Origin: Pseudomonas oryzihabitans
GTDB taxonomy: Bacteria > Pseudomonadota > Gammaproteobacteria > Pseudomonadales > Pseudomonadaceae
Direction of reading: 5' to 3'
NCBI RefSeq assembly: GCF_001518815.1
Contig: NZ_CP013987.1
Location: forward strand, 4,362,501-4,426,500
Length of the DNA: 64,000 nt
Of this stretch, positions 44,835 to 54,575 are shown piece by piece (the first letter of the stretch is position 1; each line of letters starts with the position of its first letter). Position numbers and translations under genes: made by a program. The notes under the pieces are model-generated. The model ran no database searches, had not been told where the DNA came from, and was given only the letters and a program-made list of their open reading frames with translations.

Positions 44835-44862
44835 AAAAGGCCGGTGGCGTTCGCCACCAGCC
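44835..44862 (-). terminator. Attenuator-like hairpin between rplL and rpoB
   Basis: In the minus-strand RNA GGCTGGTGGCG (44852-44862) pairs with CGCCACCGGCC (44839-44849) over 11 positions with one G-U and a 2-base loop; UUUU follows. Partial termination here would set the usual excess of L7/L12 over RNA polymerase, as in the rplL-rpoB gap of E. coli. The last point is by analogy. Confidence 0.75.
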
Positions 44863-44908
44863 ATCAGCCGAACGTGAAACGTTGCGGCTGTAGACGCAAG
44901 AACCGAAC

Positions 44909-45277
44909 TTACTTGAGCTCGACCTTGGCGCCTGCTTCTTCCAGAGCCTTCTTGGCAGCTTCGCCTTCCTCTTTGGAGACGCCTTCCTTGACCACGCCCG
45001 GGGCGCCGTCAACGACAGCCTTAGCTTCTTTCAGGCCCAGGCCGGTCAGTTCACGAACGACCTTGATGACGTTCACTTTCTTGTCGCCGGTCTCGGTCAA
45101 CATGATGGTGAATTCGGTCTGCTCTTCGACGACGGCAGCGGCAGCAGCCGGGCCAGCAGCGGCGGCGGCAGCAGCGGTCACGCCGAACTTCTCTTCCATC
45201 GCCTTGATCAGTTCCACCACTTGCATGACGGACATTTCGGATACGGCGTTAATGATGTCTTCGTTGGTCAGAGCCAT
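44909..45277 (-). CDS. rplL: 50S ribosomal protein L7/L12
   Basis: L7/L12 forms the stalk that recruits translational GTPases. The 122-residue protein has the N-terminal dimerisation helices ([20 protein letters not shown]), an alanine-rich hinge (about 38-50), and the C-domain [20 protein letters not shown]. It follows rplJ by 79 bases. Confidence 0.98.
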   Translation of the reverse strand: MALTNEDIINAVSEMSVMQVVELIKAMEEKFGVTAAAAAAAGPAAAAAVVEEQTEFTIMLTETGDKKVNVIKVVRELTGLGLKEAKAVVDGAPGVVKEGVSKEEGEAAKKALEEAGAKVELK

Positions 45278-45301
45278 GACTCTAGATTCCTATAACAGGG
45301 T

Positions 45302-45316
45302 GCGGCTTCAGGCCGC
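45302..45316 (-). other. Small hairpin between rplJ and rplL
   Basis: GCGGC and GCCGC (45302-45306 and 45312-45316) can form a 5-bp stem with a short loop. No U-tract follows, so it may mark RNA processing or stabilise the rplL leader. Confidence 0.35.
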
Positions 45317-45356
45317 AAATAATAAGAAAGACTTGCAGGAAACGCAGCACGCACGA

Positions 45357-45857
45357 TTAGGCGGCGGCAGCTTCCTTTTGGTCGCGAATGGCGGCGAGGG
45401 TACGAGCCAGCTTGCTGGTAGCGCCCTGGATGACACTCATCAGCTGGGACACAGCTTCGTCGTAGGTCGGCAGGGTTGCCAGTACGTCGATCTGGTTAGC
45501 CGGGATGAGCTTGCCTTCGAACGCGGCGGCCTTGATCTCGAACTTGTCCTGACCCTTGGCGAAATCCTTGAAGATACGGGCGGCGGCGCCCGGATGCTCC
45601 TTGGAGAACGCGATCAGGGTCGGGCCCTTGAAGGTGTCGTTGAGAACGTCGAAAGACGTGCCTTCAACGGCACGACGCAGCAGGGTGTTACGTACGACAC
45701 GTACATAGACACCAGCCGCGCGGGCCTCTTTACGGAGTCCGGTCATGGCACCCACAGTCACGCCACGGGCATCGGCCACGACAGCGGACAGGGCACCTTG
45801 GGCAGCCTCGTTGACTTCAGCGACGATAGCCTTCTTGTCTTCGAGTTTGATTGCCAC
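45357..45857 (-). CDS. rplJ: 50S ribosomal protein L10
   Basis: L10 anchors the L7/L12 stalk. The 166-residue protein begins (M)[20 protein letters not shown] and has [20 protein letters not shown]. The start codon is GTG with AGGAG 9 bases upstream. The 208-base leader before it is typical for L10-type autogenous control. Confidence 0.97.
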   Translation of the reverse strand: MAIKLEDKKAIVAEVNEAAQGALSAVVADARGVTVGAMTGLRKEARAAGVYVRVVRNTLLRRAVEGTSFDVLNDTFKGPTLIAFSKEHPGAAARIFKDFAKGQDKFEIKAAAFEGKLIPANQIDVLATLPTYDEAVSQLMSVIQGATSKLARTLAAIRDQKEAAAA

Positions 45858-46050
45858 GGGTTTAACTCCTGGATGTTACCGTTTCGCCCGATGGACTGGG
45901 CGGCGTTTTGGTGTCTGACTCGGTAACCGAATCGGGAGCACCATCTGCGTAGGCTGGGGTTTCCCCGGTTTAAGACTTGCGTCCCCTACGGTCTTGGACA
46001 GCCCCCGCCAGGCAGGGACCCCAATCTTGACGCCGCGCCCGAAGGCACAG
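45858..46050 (-). promoter_or_regulatory. Probable L10 leader (autoregulatory mRNA region)
   Basis: The rplA-rplJ gap is long and GC-rich on the minus strand. It holds a CCTGCCTGGCGGGG hairpin, a GGGGAAACCCC hairpin just before AGCCTACGCAG, and GGTGCTCCCGATTCGG. L10(L7/L12)4 binding sites sit in this place in many gammaproteobacteria. I could not fold or align it, so the exact limits are uncertain. Confidence 0.5.
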
Positions 46051-46065
46051 CGACTTGTATCTTGC

Positions 46066-46761
46066 TTAGGCTTCCAGGGAAGCCTGATCGATCTGCAGAC
46101 CCGGGCCCATGGTGGAGCTCAGGGTGATGCGCTTGACGTAGATGCCCTTGGAGGTCGAGGGCTTCAGGCGCTTCAGGTCGGCCAGCAGAGCTTCAACGTT
46201 CTGCTTCAGCTTCACGGGCTCGAAATCGATCTTGCCAACGGAAGCGTGGATGATGCCGTTCTTGTCGGTACGGAAACGCACCTGACCAGCCTTGGCATTC
46301 TTGACGGCGGTAGCGACGTCCGGGGTCACGGTGCCAACCTTGGGGTTGGGCATCAGACCACGCGGGCCGAGCAGCTGACCCAGCTGGCCGACGACACGCA
46401 TGGCATCCGGCGAGGCGATGACGACGTCGTAGTTCAGGTCGCCAGCTTTCATTTCAGCAGCCAGTTCGTCCATGCCGACTTTCTCGGCACCAGCGGCCAG
46501 AGCAGCTTCGGCATTGGCACCCTGGGTGAAAACGGCAACGCGAACCGACTTGCCAGTGCCGTTGGGCAGCACGGTGGCGCCACGGACGACTTGGTCGGAT
46601 TTACGCGGATCCACGCCCAGGTTCACGGAGACGTCGATGGACTCCTTGAACTTGATGGTGGACAGCTCGGCCAGCAGGGCTGCAGCTTCTTCGAAGCCGT
46701 ACTGCTTGCCAGCCTGGATTTTTTCGGCGATAGCCTTTTGACGCTTAGTGAGCTTGGCCAT
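46066..46761 (-). CDS. rplA: 50S ribosomal protein L1
   Basis: L1 forms the stalk at the E site and represses the L11 operon. The 231-residue protein has [40 protein letters not shown] and [20 protein letters not shown]. It overlaps the last base of the rplK stop. Confidence 0.98.
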   Translation of the reverse strand: MAKLTKRQKAIAEKIQAGKQYGFEEAAALLAELSTIKFKESIDVSVNLGVDPRKSDQVVRGATVLPNGTGKSVRVAVFTQGANAEAALAAGAEKVGMDELAAEMKAGDLNYDVVIASPDAMRVVGQLGQLLGPRGLMPNPKVGTVTPDVATAVKNAKAGQVRFRTDKNGIIHASVGKIDFEPVKLKQNVEALLADLKRLKPSTSKGIYVKRITLSSTMGPGLQIDQASLEA

Positions 46762-47192
46762 TACACGCCCTCCACATTCAGACCCATGCTACGAGCGGAA
46801 CCGGCGATGGTACGCACGGCGGCGTCCATATCGGCGGCGGTGAGATCGGCATTCTTGGTCTTGGCGATCTCTTCCAGCTGGGCGCGGGTGACGGTACCAA
46901 CCTTCTGGCTGTTGGGACGAGCGGAACCGCTCTGGATGCCAGCAGCCTTCTTGAGCAGCACAGAGGCCGGGGTGCTCTTGATTTCGAAGGTGAAGCTGCG
47001 GTCGCTGTACACGGTGATGATCACCGGAGTGGGCAGACCGGGCTCCATGCCCTGGGTGCGGGCGTTGAACGCCTTGCAGAATTCCATGATGTTGACGCCG
47101 TGCTGACCCAGCGCCGGGCCGACCGGCGGGCTCGGGTTGGCTTGGGCGGCCTTAACCTGCAGCTTGATGTAAGCCTGAATCTTCTTAGCCAT
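46761..47192 (-). CDS. rplK: 50S ribosomal protein L11
   Basis: L11 forms the GTPase-associated centre with 23S rRNA and is needed for RelA activation. The 143-residue protein has [20 protein letters not shown] and the C-terminal [13 protein letters not shown]. It is separated from nusG by a terminator, so it may have its own promoter, which I could not fix. Confidence 0.98.
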   Translation of the reverse strand: MAKKIQAYIKLQVKAAQANPSPPVGPALGQHGVNIMEFCKAFNARTQGMEPGLPTPVIITVYSDRSFTFEIKSTPASVLLKKAAGIQSGSARPNSQKVGTVTRAQLEEIAKTKNADLTAADMDAAVRTIAGSARSMGLNVEGV

Positions 47193-47261
47193 GTGCTACT
47201 CCAATGATGGGTTCAACGCCCCGTGGGGCTCCCCAATTACTTGCTATATCCCAGTGACGAC

Positions 47262-47287
47262 AAAACCCCGCAGCCTGGGCTACGGGG
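47262..47287 (-). terminator. Rho-independent terminator after nusG
   Basis: CCCCGTAGCC and GGCTGCGGGG on the minus strand (47266-47287) form a GC stem followed by TTTTGT. It lies 17 bases past the nusG stop and 70 bases before rplK. Confidence 0.8.
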
Positions 47288-47304
47288 TGAGGGATGCGGA
47301 CAAC

Positions 47305-47838
47305 CTAGACCTTTTCGACCTGGCTGAACTCGAGCTCCACCGGGGTCGACCGACCAAAGATCAGTACCGCCACGTGGATACGGCTCTTTTCGTAATTCAC
47401 TTCTTCGACGACACCGTTGAAGTCGGCGAACGGACCGTCCACGACTCGAACTGTCTCACCCGCCTCGAACAAGGTTTTCGGCTTGGGCTTGTCGCTGCTA
47501 TCGGAGACACGACGCAGAATCGCATCCGCCTCACGATCAGTGATGGGTGCCGGCTTGTCGGCGGTACCGCCGATGAAGCCCATGACACGAGGGGTATCCT
47601 TGACCAAGTGCCAAGTCCCTTCGTTCATCTCCATCTGCACCAGGACATAGCCCGGGAAAAACTTGCGCTCGCTTTTACGCTTCTGGCCATTACGCATTTC
47701 CACCACTTCTTCGGTGGGCACCAGAATGTCGCCGAACTGGTCTTCCATTTCGTGCAGCTTGACGCGTTCGATCAACGAACGCATGACATGCTTCTCGTAA
47801 CCCGAGTAGGCATGCACGACGTACCAACGCTTAGCCAC
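47305..47838 (-). CDS. nusG: Transcription termination/antitermination factor NusG
   Basis: NusG links RNA polymerase to Rho or to the ribosome (S10). The 177-residue protein has [20 protein letters not shown], the [20 protein letters not shown] face and a C-terminal KOW domain ([20 protein letters not shown]). The start is GTG at 47838; a longer frame upstream is only a shadow of secE. It lies 11 bases after secE. Confidence 0.97.
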   Translation of the reverse strand: MAKRWYVVHAYSGYEKHVMRSLIERVKLHEMEDQFGDILVPTEEVVEMRNGQKRKSERKFFPGYVLVQMEMNEGTWHLVKDTPRVMGFIGGTADKPAPITDREADAILRRVSDSSDKPKPKTLFEAGETVRVVDGPFADFNGVVEEVNYEKSRIHVAVLIFGRSTPVELEFSQVEKV

Positions 47839-47849
47839 GGCGAACCCTT

Positions 47850-48218
47850 TCAACCAACAATCGTGGAAACTAGCCAACCGAGCAGGGAGTCGAGCCCCCA
47901 CAACAACAAAGCCATCACGAGCACCACGGCGACCACGATCAGCGTGGTCTGGGTGGTCTCTTGCCGAGTAGGCCAGACAACCTTGCGAATCTCGGTACGG
48001 GCGTCTTTCAGCAAACCGAAGAAGGCTTGCCCTTTGGCAGTCTGCAGGGCAACAAAGGCAGCGATAGCTGCCAACACCAACAGACCTACCACTCGATACA
48101 GGATGGACTGAGCAGCGAAGTAATGATTGGCAACAACACCGATCACCACCAGAACGACAACCACCAGCCACTTCAGCGCATCGAAGCGCGACTCTTTGGC
48201 TTCCGCCTTGATGCTCAT
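47850..48218 (-). CDS. secE: Protein translocase subunit SecE
   Basis: SecE stabilises SecY. The 122-residue Pseudomonas form has three membrane helices: [38 protein letters not shown] and [19 protein letters not shown]. The amphipathic [19 protein letters not shown] essential for function is intact. The ATG at 48218 lies 35 bases after tRNA-Trp, and nusG follows. Confidence 0.97.
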   Translation of the reverse strand: MSIKAEAKESRFDALKWLVVVVLVVIGVVANHYFAAQSILYRVVGLLVLAAIAAFVALQTAKGQAFFGLLKDARTEIRKVVWPTRQETTQTTLIVVAVVLVMALLLWGLDSLLGWLVSTIVG

Positions 48219-48253
48219 TGCATGAATCCTGTAAGGAGTGCCAGATATAAATC

Positions 48254-48329
48254 TGGCAGGCCAGGAGGGAATCGAACCCCCAACCTGCGGTTTTGGAGAC
48301 CGCCGCTCTGCCAATTGAGCTACTGGCCT
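48254..48329 (-). tRNA. trpT: tRNA-Trp (anticodon CCA)
   Basis: The 76-nt minus-strand sequence folds as a cloverleaf: acceptor AGGCCAG/CTGGCCT, D-arm AGCTCAATTGGCAGAGC, anticodon loop CTCCAAA with CCA, and T-arm GGGGGTTCGATTCCCTC. The 3' CCA is encoded. It lies between tufB and secE, as in E. coli. Confidence 0.96.
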
Positions 48330-48350
48330 GTAACTTGAATCAGGCCGACC

Positions 48351-48379
48351 ATTATGCCGGCCTAACAGCCCAAGATCAA
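48351..48379 (-). promoter_or_regulatory. Predicted sigma70 promoter of trpT-secE-nusG
   Basis: On the minus strand TTGATC (48374-48379) and CATAAT (48351-48356) are separated by exactly 17 bases. The -35 lies in the short 3' flank (AGATCAATCGATTA) that tufA and tufB share. Transcription would begin near 48344, just before tRNA-Trp. Confidence 0.6.
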
Positions 48380-48383
48380 TCGA

Positions 48384-49577
48384 TTACTCGATGATCTTGG
48401 CAACCACGCCGGCGCCGACGGTACGACCGCCTTCGCGGATGGCGAAACGCAGACCGTCTTCCATCGCGATCGGAGCGATCAGGGTGACAACCATCTTGAT
48501 GTTGTCGCCCGGCATCACCATCTCGACGCCTTCCGGCAGCTCGCAGTTACCGGTCACGTCAGTGGTACGGAAGTAGAACTGCGGACGGTAGCCCTTGAAG
48601 AACGGGGTGTGACGACCGCCTTCTTCCTTGGACAGCACGTACACTTCGCACTCGAACTTGGTGTGCGGCTTGATGGTGCCCGGCTTGGCCAGAACCTGGC
48701 CACGCTCGACGTCTTCACGCTTGGTGCCACGCAGCAGGACGCCGACGTTCTCACCGGCACGACCTTCGTCCAGCAGCTTGCGGAACATTTCAACGCCGGT
48801 GCAGGTGGTCTTGACGGTGGCCTTGATGCCCACGATCTCGACTTCTTCCTGGACCTTGACGATGCCACGCTCGACACGGCCGGTCACCACGGTGCCACGA
48901 CCGGAGATCGAGAACACGTCTTCGATCGGCATCAGGAACGGCTTGTCGATGGCGCGCTCGGGCTCGGGGATGTAGGAGTCAAGGGTCTCGACCAGCTTGC
49001 GCACGGCAGAAACGCCCATCTCGTTGTCATCCTGGCCGTTCAGGGCCATCAGCGCGGAGCCGATCACGATCGGAGTGTCGTCGCCCGGGAAGTCGTAGGT
49101 GTTCAGCAGATCGCGAACTTCCATTTCGACCAGTTCCAGCAGCTCGGCGTCGTCAACCATGTCGGCCTTGTTCAGGAACACGACGATGTACGGAACGCCT
49201 ACCTGACGGGACAGCAGGATGTGCTCACGGGTCTGCGGCATGGGGCCGTCAGCAGCCGAGCAAACCAGGATCGCGCCGTCCATCTGGGCAGCACCGGTGA
49301 TCATGTTCTTCACGTAGTCGGCGTGGCCGGGGCAGTCGACGTGCGCGTAGTGACGGGTCGCCGAATCGTACTCAACGTGGGAAGTGTTGATGGTGATACC
49401 GCGAGCCTTTTCTTCCGGCGCGTTGTCGATCTGGTCGAAACCACGAGCGGAACCGCCCCAGGTGTCGGCACAGACTTTGGTCAGCGCTGCGGTCAGAGTG
49501 GTCTTGCCATGGTCAACGTGACCGATGGTGCCCACGTTCAGGTGCGGCTTGTTACGTTCGAACTTTTCTTTAGCCAT
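48384..49577 (-). CDS. tufB: Elongation factor Tu, copy B (ATG start)
   Basis: The 397-residue protein has the same G1 GHVDHGKT and NKADMVDD motifs as tufA and the same sequence. The start is ATG at 49577; a start two codons upstream is possible but less likely. The gene lies downstream of three tRNA genes and is separated from them by a terminator-like hairpin. Confidence 0.98.
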   Translation of the reverse strand: MAKEKFERNKPHLNVGTIGHVDHGKTTLTAALTKVCADTWGGSARGFDQIDNAPEEKARGITINTSHVEYDSATRHYAHVDCPGHADYVKNMITGAAQMDGAILVCSAADGPMPQTREHILLSRQVGVPYIVVFLNKADMVDDAELLELVEMEVRDLLNTYDFPGDDTPIVIGSALMALNGQDDNEMGVSAVRKLVETLDSYIPEPERAIDKPFLMPIEDVFSISGRGTVVTGRVERGIVKVQEEVEIVGIKATVKTTCTGVEMFRKLLDEGRAGENVGVLLRGTKREDVERGQVLAKPGTIKPHTKFECEVYVLSKEEGGRHTPFFKGYRPQFYFRTTDVTGNCELPEGVEMVMPGDNIKMVVTLIAPIAMEDGLRFAIREGGRTVGAGVVAKIIE

Positions 49578-49627
49578 CGACACTCTCTCCCTTCACGAAT
49601 TGAGCAAAGCAATGCCGCCATTAAAAC

Positions 49628-49660
49628 AAAGGCAGATATTTTCATATCTGCCTTTTAAGA
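49628..49660 (-). terminator. Terminator-like hairpin between tRNA-Thr and tufB
   Basis: GGCAGATAT (49631-49639) and ATATCTGCC (49644-49652) are perfect complements with a 4-base loop, flanked by AAAA on one side and TTTGTTTTAA on the minus strand after the stem. It can end tRNA transcripts or make part of tufB expression independent of the tRNA promoter. Confidence 0.8.
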
Positions 49661-49736
49661 TGGAGCTCATGAGCGGATTTGAACCGCTGACCTCACCCTT
49701 ACCAAGGGTGTGCTCTACCAACTGAGCTACATGAGC
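49661..49736 (-). tRNA. thrT: tRNA-Thr (anticodon GGT)
   Basis: The 76-nt minus-strand gene has acceptor GCTCATG/CATGAGC, D-arm AGCTCAGTTGGTAGAGC, anticodon loop TTGGTAA, and T-arm GCGGTTCAAATCCGC; CCA is encoded. It is the last tRNA of the Tyr-Gly-Thr cluster. Confidence 0.96.
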
Positions 49737-49756
49737 GAAACATTTGCCAGTCAAAC

Positions 49757-49830
<74 letters not shown>

Positions 49831-49853
49831 AGAGCCTAAGCGCTCTAGCAATC

Positions 49854-49938
<85 letters not shown>

Positions 49939-49951
49939 AAAGTGAGGCGGC

Positions 49952-49980
49952 ATTTTCTTCATCTGCCCTCCTCTTGTCAA
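49952..49980 (-). promoter_or_regulatory. Predicted promoter of the tRNA-Tyr-Gly-Thr-tufB cluster
   Basis: On the minus strand a consensus TTGACA (49975-49980) and GAAAAT (49952-49957) are separated by 17 bases, followed by the GC-rich discriminator GCCGCC typical of stringently regulated stable-RNA promoters. Confidence 0.7.
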
Positions 49981-50110
49981 GGATCTTTTTAAAATCTCCT
50001 TAACAATCAGTGCTTTCCCTTCGCTCGTTAGCGTTATCAGCGAAAGCGGGCGCAGTTTATGCAACCTCAGCGAACTACGCAACCCCAAACCGCAAAAAAA
50101 GCTTAAAAAA

Positions 50111-50137
50111 CAAAGGCCGCCCTAGCGGCGGCCTTTG
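50111..50137 (-). terminator. Rho-independent terminator of pckA
   Basis: CAAAGGCCGCC (50111-50121) and GGCGGCCTTTG (50127-50137) form a perfect 11-bp stem with a 5-base loop. The minus-strand RNA ends in a run of U. It also separates pckA from the tRNA promoter. Confidence 0.92.
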
Positions 50138-50158
50138 TCTGCAGACGATAGCCCCGAA

Positions 50159-51700
50159 TTACAGCTGGGGACCGGCCGCCACGATGGCCTCGGAGACGCC
50201 GGAGAACTTCTTGAAGTTCTCGACGAACTTGCCGGCGAGCTCGCGTGCCGCCGCATCATAGGCCTCGCCTTCCTGCCAGGTATCGCGCGGATTGAGCAGG
50301 ACGGTATCCACGCCAGGCACGGCAACCGGGACATCGAGATTGATGACCGGTACGTGGCGGGTTTCGGTACCGATCAGGGCGCCGCTCTGGATGGCGGCGA
50401 TCACCGCGCGGGTGGTGGGGATGTTGAAACGCTTGCCCACGCCGTAGCCGCCACCGGTCCAGCCGGTATTGACCAGATAGACCTTGGAGCCGAAGCCCTG
50501 GATACGCTTGATCAGCAGATCGGCGTACTCGGCTGCCGGACGCGGGAAGAAGGGCGCGCCGAAGCAGGTGGAGAAGGTCGACTTGATGCCCGGGCCGGAG
50601 CCCATCTCGGTCGAGCCGACCAGGGCGGTATAGCCGGACAGGAAGTGGTAGGCCGCCTGCTCATTATTAAGGATGGAAACCGGGGGCAGCACACCGGTGA
50701 GGTCGCAGGTCAGGAAGATGACCGCATTGGGCTCGCCGCCCAGGTTGTGCTCGGCACGCTTGTCGATCAGCTCGCGCGGATAGGCTGCACGACTGTTCTG
50801 GGTCAGGCTGTCATCGGCATAGTTGGGCTGACGGGTCTGCGGATCCAGGACCACGTTTTCCAGCACGGCGCCGAACTGGATGGCTTTCCAGATGACCGGC
50901 TCGTTCTTTTCGGACAGGTCGATGCACTTGGCGTAGCAGCCACCTTCCATGTTGAAGACGGTGCCTACGCCCCAGCCATGCTCGTCGTCACCGATGAGGT
51001 AGCGGCTCTGGTCGGCGGACAGGGTGGTCTTGCCGGTACCGGACAGGCCGAAGAACAGGGTGACATCACCCTCCTCGCCCACGTTGGCCGCGCAGTGCAT
51101 CGGCAGCACGTCCTTCTCCGGGAGCAGGAAGTTCTGCACGGAGAACATGGCCTTCTTCATCTCGCCCGCATAGCGCATGCCGGCGATCAGCACCTTGCGT
51201 GCCGCGAAATTGATGATGACGGTACCGTCGGAGTTGGTGCCGTCACGCTCGGGCTCGCAAACGAACTCGGGCGCGTTGATGATCTCCCAGGCCGGCTTGG
51301 ACTGGGGATTGTATTCGGCCGGATTGATGAACAGGCAACGGCCGAACAGGTTGTGCCAGGCCGTCTCGGTACGCATGACGACGGGCAGGTAGTGCTCGAC
51401 ATCAGCACCTACATGAACGTGGGAGACGAATTGATCACGCTCGTCCAGGTAGGCGCTGACGCGCTCCCACAGCGGCGCGAACTTCTCCTCCGGGAAAGGC
51501 CGGTTGATCGGCCCCCAGTGAATGGCAGCGCGCGTGGAGGCTTCCTCGACAATAAAGCGATCAACCGGCGAACGCCCCGTGCGATGCCCCGTCTTGACGA
51601 CCAGCGAGCCATTGGCGGCCAGCTCTCCTTCGCCACGTCGCAGGGACTCTTCCACTAACTGCGCGACGCTGATATCGGTATACACGTTGGCTTTCGTCAT
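50159..51700 (-). CDS. pckA: Phosphoenolpyruvate carboxykinase (ATP)
   Basis: PckA turns oxaloacetate into phosphoenolpyruvate with ATP, the key step of gluconeogenesis. The 513-residue protein has the kinase loop [15 protein letters not shown] (P-loop about 218-226), the PEPCK motif [11 protein letters not shown] near 39-49, and ICAGMRY-like [13 protein letters not shown] with its catalytic lysine. The ATG at 51700 has GGGGA upstream and gives the normal length; an earlier in-frame start would add only four residues. Confidence 0.97.
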   Translation of the reverse strand: MTKANVYTDISVAQLVEESLRRGEGELAANGSLVVKTGHRTGRSPVDRFIVEEASTRAAIHWGPINRPFPEEKFAPLWERVSAYLDERDQFVSHVHVGADVEHYLPVVMRTETAWHNLFGRCLFINPAEYNPQSKPAWEIINAPEFVCEPERDGTNSDGTVIINFAARKVLIAGMRYAGEMKKAMFSVQNFLLPEKDVLPMHCAANVGEEGDVTLFFGLSGTGKTTLSADQSRYLIGDDEHGWGVGTVFNMEGGCYAKCIDLSEKNEPVIWKAIQFGAVLENVVLDPQTRQPNYADDSLTQNSRAAYPRELIDKRAEHNLGGEPNAVIFLTCDLTGVLPPVSILNNEQAAYHFLSGYTALVGSTEMGSGPGIKSTFSTCFGAPFFPRPAAEYADLLIKRIQGFGSKVYLVNTGWTGGGYGVGKRFNIPTTRAVIAAIQSGALIGTETRHVPVINLDVPVAVPGVDTVLLNPRDTWQEGEAYDAAARELAGKFVENFKKFSGVSEAIVAAGPQL

Positions 51701-51804
51701 TTCGTTCCCCATGGCCCTGGGCCTTTCCTTATGCTTGTAGCTCTTACACGGCAGAACTACACGTTGCGGGATTATGCCAGAAAGCCTTCGGGCATTTGCA
51801 ACGG

Positions 51805-52698
51805 CTAGTGGCGGGTATTTCCCGGGGTTTGCGTGCCACCGCCCGCAAAAATCTGTGCGATATCGGCGGCGTCGAACACCTGTTGCTCATTGCAAAACTG
51901 ACAATCGACCTGAATTTCTCCCCGCTGTTCGTCGAGCAGCGTCTCGACTTCCGAACGGCCCATGCTGACCAGCGCATTGGCTGCCCGATCACGGGAACAG
52001 CTGCAGTTGAACGCCACCCCTTGCTCGTCGAACAGGCGCACCGTTTCCTCGTGGAACAGGCGATGCAGGATCACTTCGTTGTCGAGGCCCAGCAGTTCTT
52101 CGGCAGTGAGGGTATCGGCCAGGGTGACCACGTGCTCCCAGCTGTCCTGACGCGCCTGGGCATCCTTGATTCGCGCCGGCGGCAGTTGCTGGAGCAGCAG
52201 GCCACGGGCACGTCGCCCATCGGCGTTGAGCCAGAAGCGGGTGGGCAGCTGTTCGGACGTGGCGAAATAGCCGGACAGGCACTCGGCCAGATTCGCCCCC
52301 TCCAGCGGCACGATGCCCTGATAGCGCTGACCATGGCGGGGATCGATGGTGAGGGCCAGGATGCCGTCGGGCATGAGTTCGCCAAGAGAGGCGGACCCCG
52401 TGAGCGCCGCCTCGTCGTAGCGAGCGATGCCGCGTACCTCGCGCTCGCTGGAGCATTCGACCATGAGCAGCGGAACGGGTCCGCTGGAGCGCGCCTGGAG
52501 CACGAGCAGGCCGTCGAACTTCAGGGTGCCGCACAGCAGGGCGGCGGCGGCCAGCATCTCGCCGAGCAACTGCGCCACGGGCTCCGGATAGGGATGCTTG
52601 GCCAGCACCTCGGCATAACTGCGATCCAGGGTGGCCAGCTCGCCACGGACATCGGTTTCGTCGAACAGGAAGCGCTGGGTGAAATCGTGGGAAGTCAT
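51805..52698 (-). CDS. hslO: Redox-regulated chaperonin Hsp33
   Basis: Hsp33 is a holdase switched on by peroxide and heat through disulfide formation. The 297-residue protein has the zinc-binding redox switch Cys232-x-Cys234 and Cys266-x2-Cys269 (FNCSCSRDR and CQFC), at normal spacing. The ATG at 52698 has an AAGGAGG-like site in TCCTCCTTATATA (minus strand). It is separated from pckA by about 100 bases. Confidence 0.95.
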   Translation of the reverse strand: MTSHDFTQRFLFDETDVRGELATLDRSYAEVLAKHPYPEPVAQLLGEMLAAAALLCGTLKFDGLLVLQARSSGPVPLLMVECSSEREVRGIARYDEAALTGSASLGELMPDGILALTIDPRHGQRYQGIVPLEGANLAECLSGYFATSEQLPTRFWLNADGRRARGLLLQQLPPARIKDAQARQDSWEHVVTLADTLTAEELLGLDNEVILHRLFHEETVRLFDEQGVAFNCSCSRDRAANALVSMGRSEVETLLDEQRGEIQVDCQFCNEQQVFDAADIAQIFAGGGTQTPGNTRH

Positions 52699-52720
52699 GA
52701 ACTACCTATATAAGGAGGAA

Positions 52721-52746
52721 GGTCGCGAACCTTGGCGTTCGCGACC
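52721..52746 (-). terminator. Hairpin between hslR and hslO
   Basis: GGTCGCGAAC (52721-52730) and GTTCGCGACC (52737-52746) are perfect 10-bp complements. The minus-strand continuation CTTCCTCCTT is only mildly U-rich, so it may be a weak terminator after hslR. Confidence 0.6.
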
Positions 52747-52804
52747 CAGGCCAGGACCATCGGGCGGACCTGGCCATTGAGAGGATCCAGCGAGTGGCGA
52801 CGAC

Positions 52805-53218
52805 TCAGTCGTCGAACGGATGGACGTACTCGCGGAACTGGTGGATCTGCCGGCGCTGCTTCTTGGTGGGACGGCCATCGGTCTGCAAGCCGAGATTGCC
52901 CGCCTTGCGCGCCGCCGCTGCCTGCTCGCGCGCCTTGATGCTTTCTGGCGTCTCGGTATAGAGCTGCTGGGCCTCGGGCGCTCCCCGGCGGTTCTGCGAC
53001 AGGGCGACGATCACCACGGTCTTTTCGTCATAGCCCTGACGGATGGTGAGGACGTCGCCGATGCGCGGCTCCTTGCTGGGCTTGCAGCGCTCGCCGCGGC
53101 ACTGGATCTTGCCGCCTTCGAGAGCAGCCTTGGCCAGCGCGCGGGTCTTGAAAAAACGTGCGGCCCATAGCCATTTGTCGAGGCGCATCCGTTCTTCAGT
53201 GTGATCTACTGCATACAT
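52805..53218 (-). CDS. hslR: Heat-shock protein Hsp15, S4-domain RNA-binding protein
   Basis: Hsp15 binds free 50S subunits with stalled nascent chains and helps recycle them. The 137-residue product has the S4-like core RLDKWLWAARFFKTRALAKA followed by GGKIQCRGERCKPSKEPRIG and a basic C-terminal tail. I kept the first ATG (53218) because the E. coli protein also has about nine residues before RLDKW; an internal ATG at 53188 is the alternative. It is divergent from rimA. Confidence 0.92.
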   Translation of the reverse strand: MYAVDHTEERMRLDKWLWAARFFKTRALAKAALEGGKIQCRGERCKPSKEPRIGDVLTIRQGYDEKTVVIVALSQNRRGAPEAQQLYTETPESIKAREQAAAARKAGNLGLQTDGRPTKKQRRQIHQFREYVHPFDD

Positions 53219-53306
53219 CGAATAAAAGGTCCCCTGTTGGGTCTTAGACTCTTCTCAAGAACTCTAAACCATCGGACCGACGCTGCAAGCGTGCCTCTGG
53301 AGAGCC

Positions 53307-54083
53307 ATGACCACATTCTTTCCTTCCGACCTGACCGGCCAGACCCGTTGCGCGGGTTGCCAGCAGTCGGAACCTCTGGGCTTCGACTTCGACTTTGCCT
53401 ATCAGCCCATCGTGGATCTGGGCAAAGGCGCGGTCTTTGCCCGCGAAGCGCTGGTGCGCGGCCCTGCCGGCGAAGGCGCCCTGTCGGTGCTCAACCAGGT
53501 CACCGACAGCAACCGCTATCGCTTCGACCAGCTCTGCCGCACCAAGGCAATCGCCACCGCGGCCGCCCTGGGCCTGCGGGAGAGCTTGTCGATCAACTTT
53601 CTGCCCAATGCCGTCTATCGCCCAGAGCTGTGCATTCGCAGCACCCTGGCCGCCGCCCGGGAGCATGGCTTTCCGCTGGAACGCCTGATCTTCGAAACGG
53701 TGGAAACCGAGCATGTGGCCAGCAATCATCTGACGCATATCCTGCGTGAGTATCAGCAGTTCGGCTTCAAGACCGCCATCGACGACTTCGGTGCCGGCCA
53801 TTCCGGCCTGACCCTACTGGCCGAATTTCAACCGGACCTGGTCAAGCTCGACATGGCGCTCATCCGTGACATCGACCGGGATCAGGTCCGCCGCACCATC
53901 GTGCGCAACGTGATCGTCATGTGTCGCGAACTGGGCACCCAGGTGGTGGCCGAAGGTGTGGAAACGACTGCGGAACGGGACTGCCTCCGGGACCTCGGCA
54001 TCGACCTGATGCAGGGCTACCTGTTCGCCAAGCCCGCCTTCAAACAGCTCGTCGATCCGCAACATTTAGGCGGAGGCCACTGA
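53307..54083 (+). CDS. rimA: EAL-domain c-di-GMP phosphodiesterase RimA-like
   Basis: The 258-residue protein is a single EAL domain with no PAS or membrane region. Catalytic residues are complete: Glu47 of EAL, Asn97, Glu130, Asp159-Asp160 (DDFGAG, usually DDFGTG), Lys180, Glu216 (AEGVET) and Gln236. An N-terminal Cys15-x2-Cys18 pair is noted. It leads the operon rimA-rimB-rimK (15-base gap to rimB), known from Pseudomonas, where the phosphodiesterase and protease modulate RimK and hence glutamation of ribosomal protein S6. Function here is inferred from that context. Confidence 0.88.
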   Translation: MTTFFPSDLTGQTRCAGCQQSEPLGFDFDFAYQPIVDLGKGAVFAREALVRGPAGEGALSVLNQVTDSNRYRFDQLCRTKAIATAAALGLRESLSINFLPNAVYRPELCIRSTLAAAREHGFPLERLIFETVETEHVASNHLTHILREYQQFGFKTAIDDFGAGHSGLTLLAEFQPDLVKLDMALIRDIDRDQVRRTIVRNVIVMCRELGTQVVAEGVETTAERDCLRDLGIDLMQGYLFAKPAFKQLVDPQHLGGGH

Positions 54084-54098
54084 TTTCAAGGAGCAGCG

Positions 54099-54575
54099 AT
54101 GAGCAATTCCGCCGAACCGGTCATTATCGGCCTGAGTGAGTGGGTGGCCCTCCCCGAATTGGGGGTGGTGGGCCTGAGAGCCAAGATAGATACCGGTGCC
54201 AGCACCTCGGCGCTGCACGCGACGGAAGTCCAGCCGTTCATGCGCGGCAAGGAGCGCTGGGTGAGGTTCACCGTGCACCTGGGGACGCTGGTCCAATCTC
54301 GGCATCGGCACTGCGAGGCGCCCCTGGTGGCGAAGAAGACCATCCGCAGCTCCAACGGCATCGCCCAGACGCGTTATGTCATCCGTACCCTGCTGGCCCT
54401 GGGCGAATGCCAGTGGCCGGTGGAATTTACCCTGGCCTGTCGTAAGAGCATGCGCTATCGCATGCTGCTCGGCTCCAAGGCGCTGATCGATGGTGGTCTG
54501 CTGGTGAATCCGGCCGTCTCCTATGCACAAGACAAACCCCAGCTGTCCCTCACTCCGGCTTCCGGTGCCCCATGA
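54099..54575 (+). CDS. rimB: RimB retropepsin-like protease
   Basis: The 158-residue protein belongs to the small retropepsin-like (Zn_protease-named) family next to rimK. It has the aspartic-protease motif [12 protein letters not shown] with Asp31 as the likely catalytic residue, and a second conserved stretch [19 protein letters not shown]. The family was first called ATP-dependent zinc proteases but retains the retropepsin DTG. It overlaps rimK by four bases and so is coupled to it. Confidence 0.9.
   Translation: MSNSAEPVIIGLSEWVALPELGVVGLRAKIDTGASTSALHATEVQPFMRGKERWVRFTVHLGTLVQSRHRHCEAPLVAKKTIRSSNGIAQTRYVIRTLLALGECQWPVEFTLACRKSMRYRMLLGSKALIDGGLLVNPAVSYAQDKPQLSLTPASGAP

Noticed and set aside
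48384-49577. tufB as a recent insertion
   Set aside because: Two tuf genes in these positions are ancestral in proteobacteria; their identity is better explained by gene conversion.
50512-51740. Small frames on both strands within pckA
   Set aside because: All lie inside a complete pckA gene and lack protein-like features.
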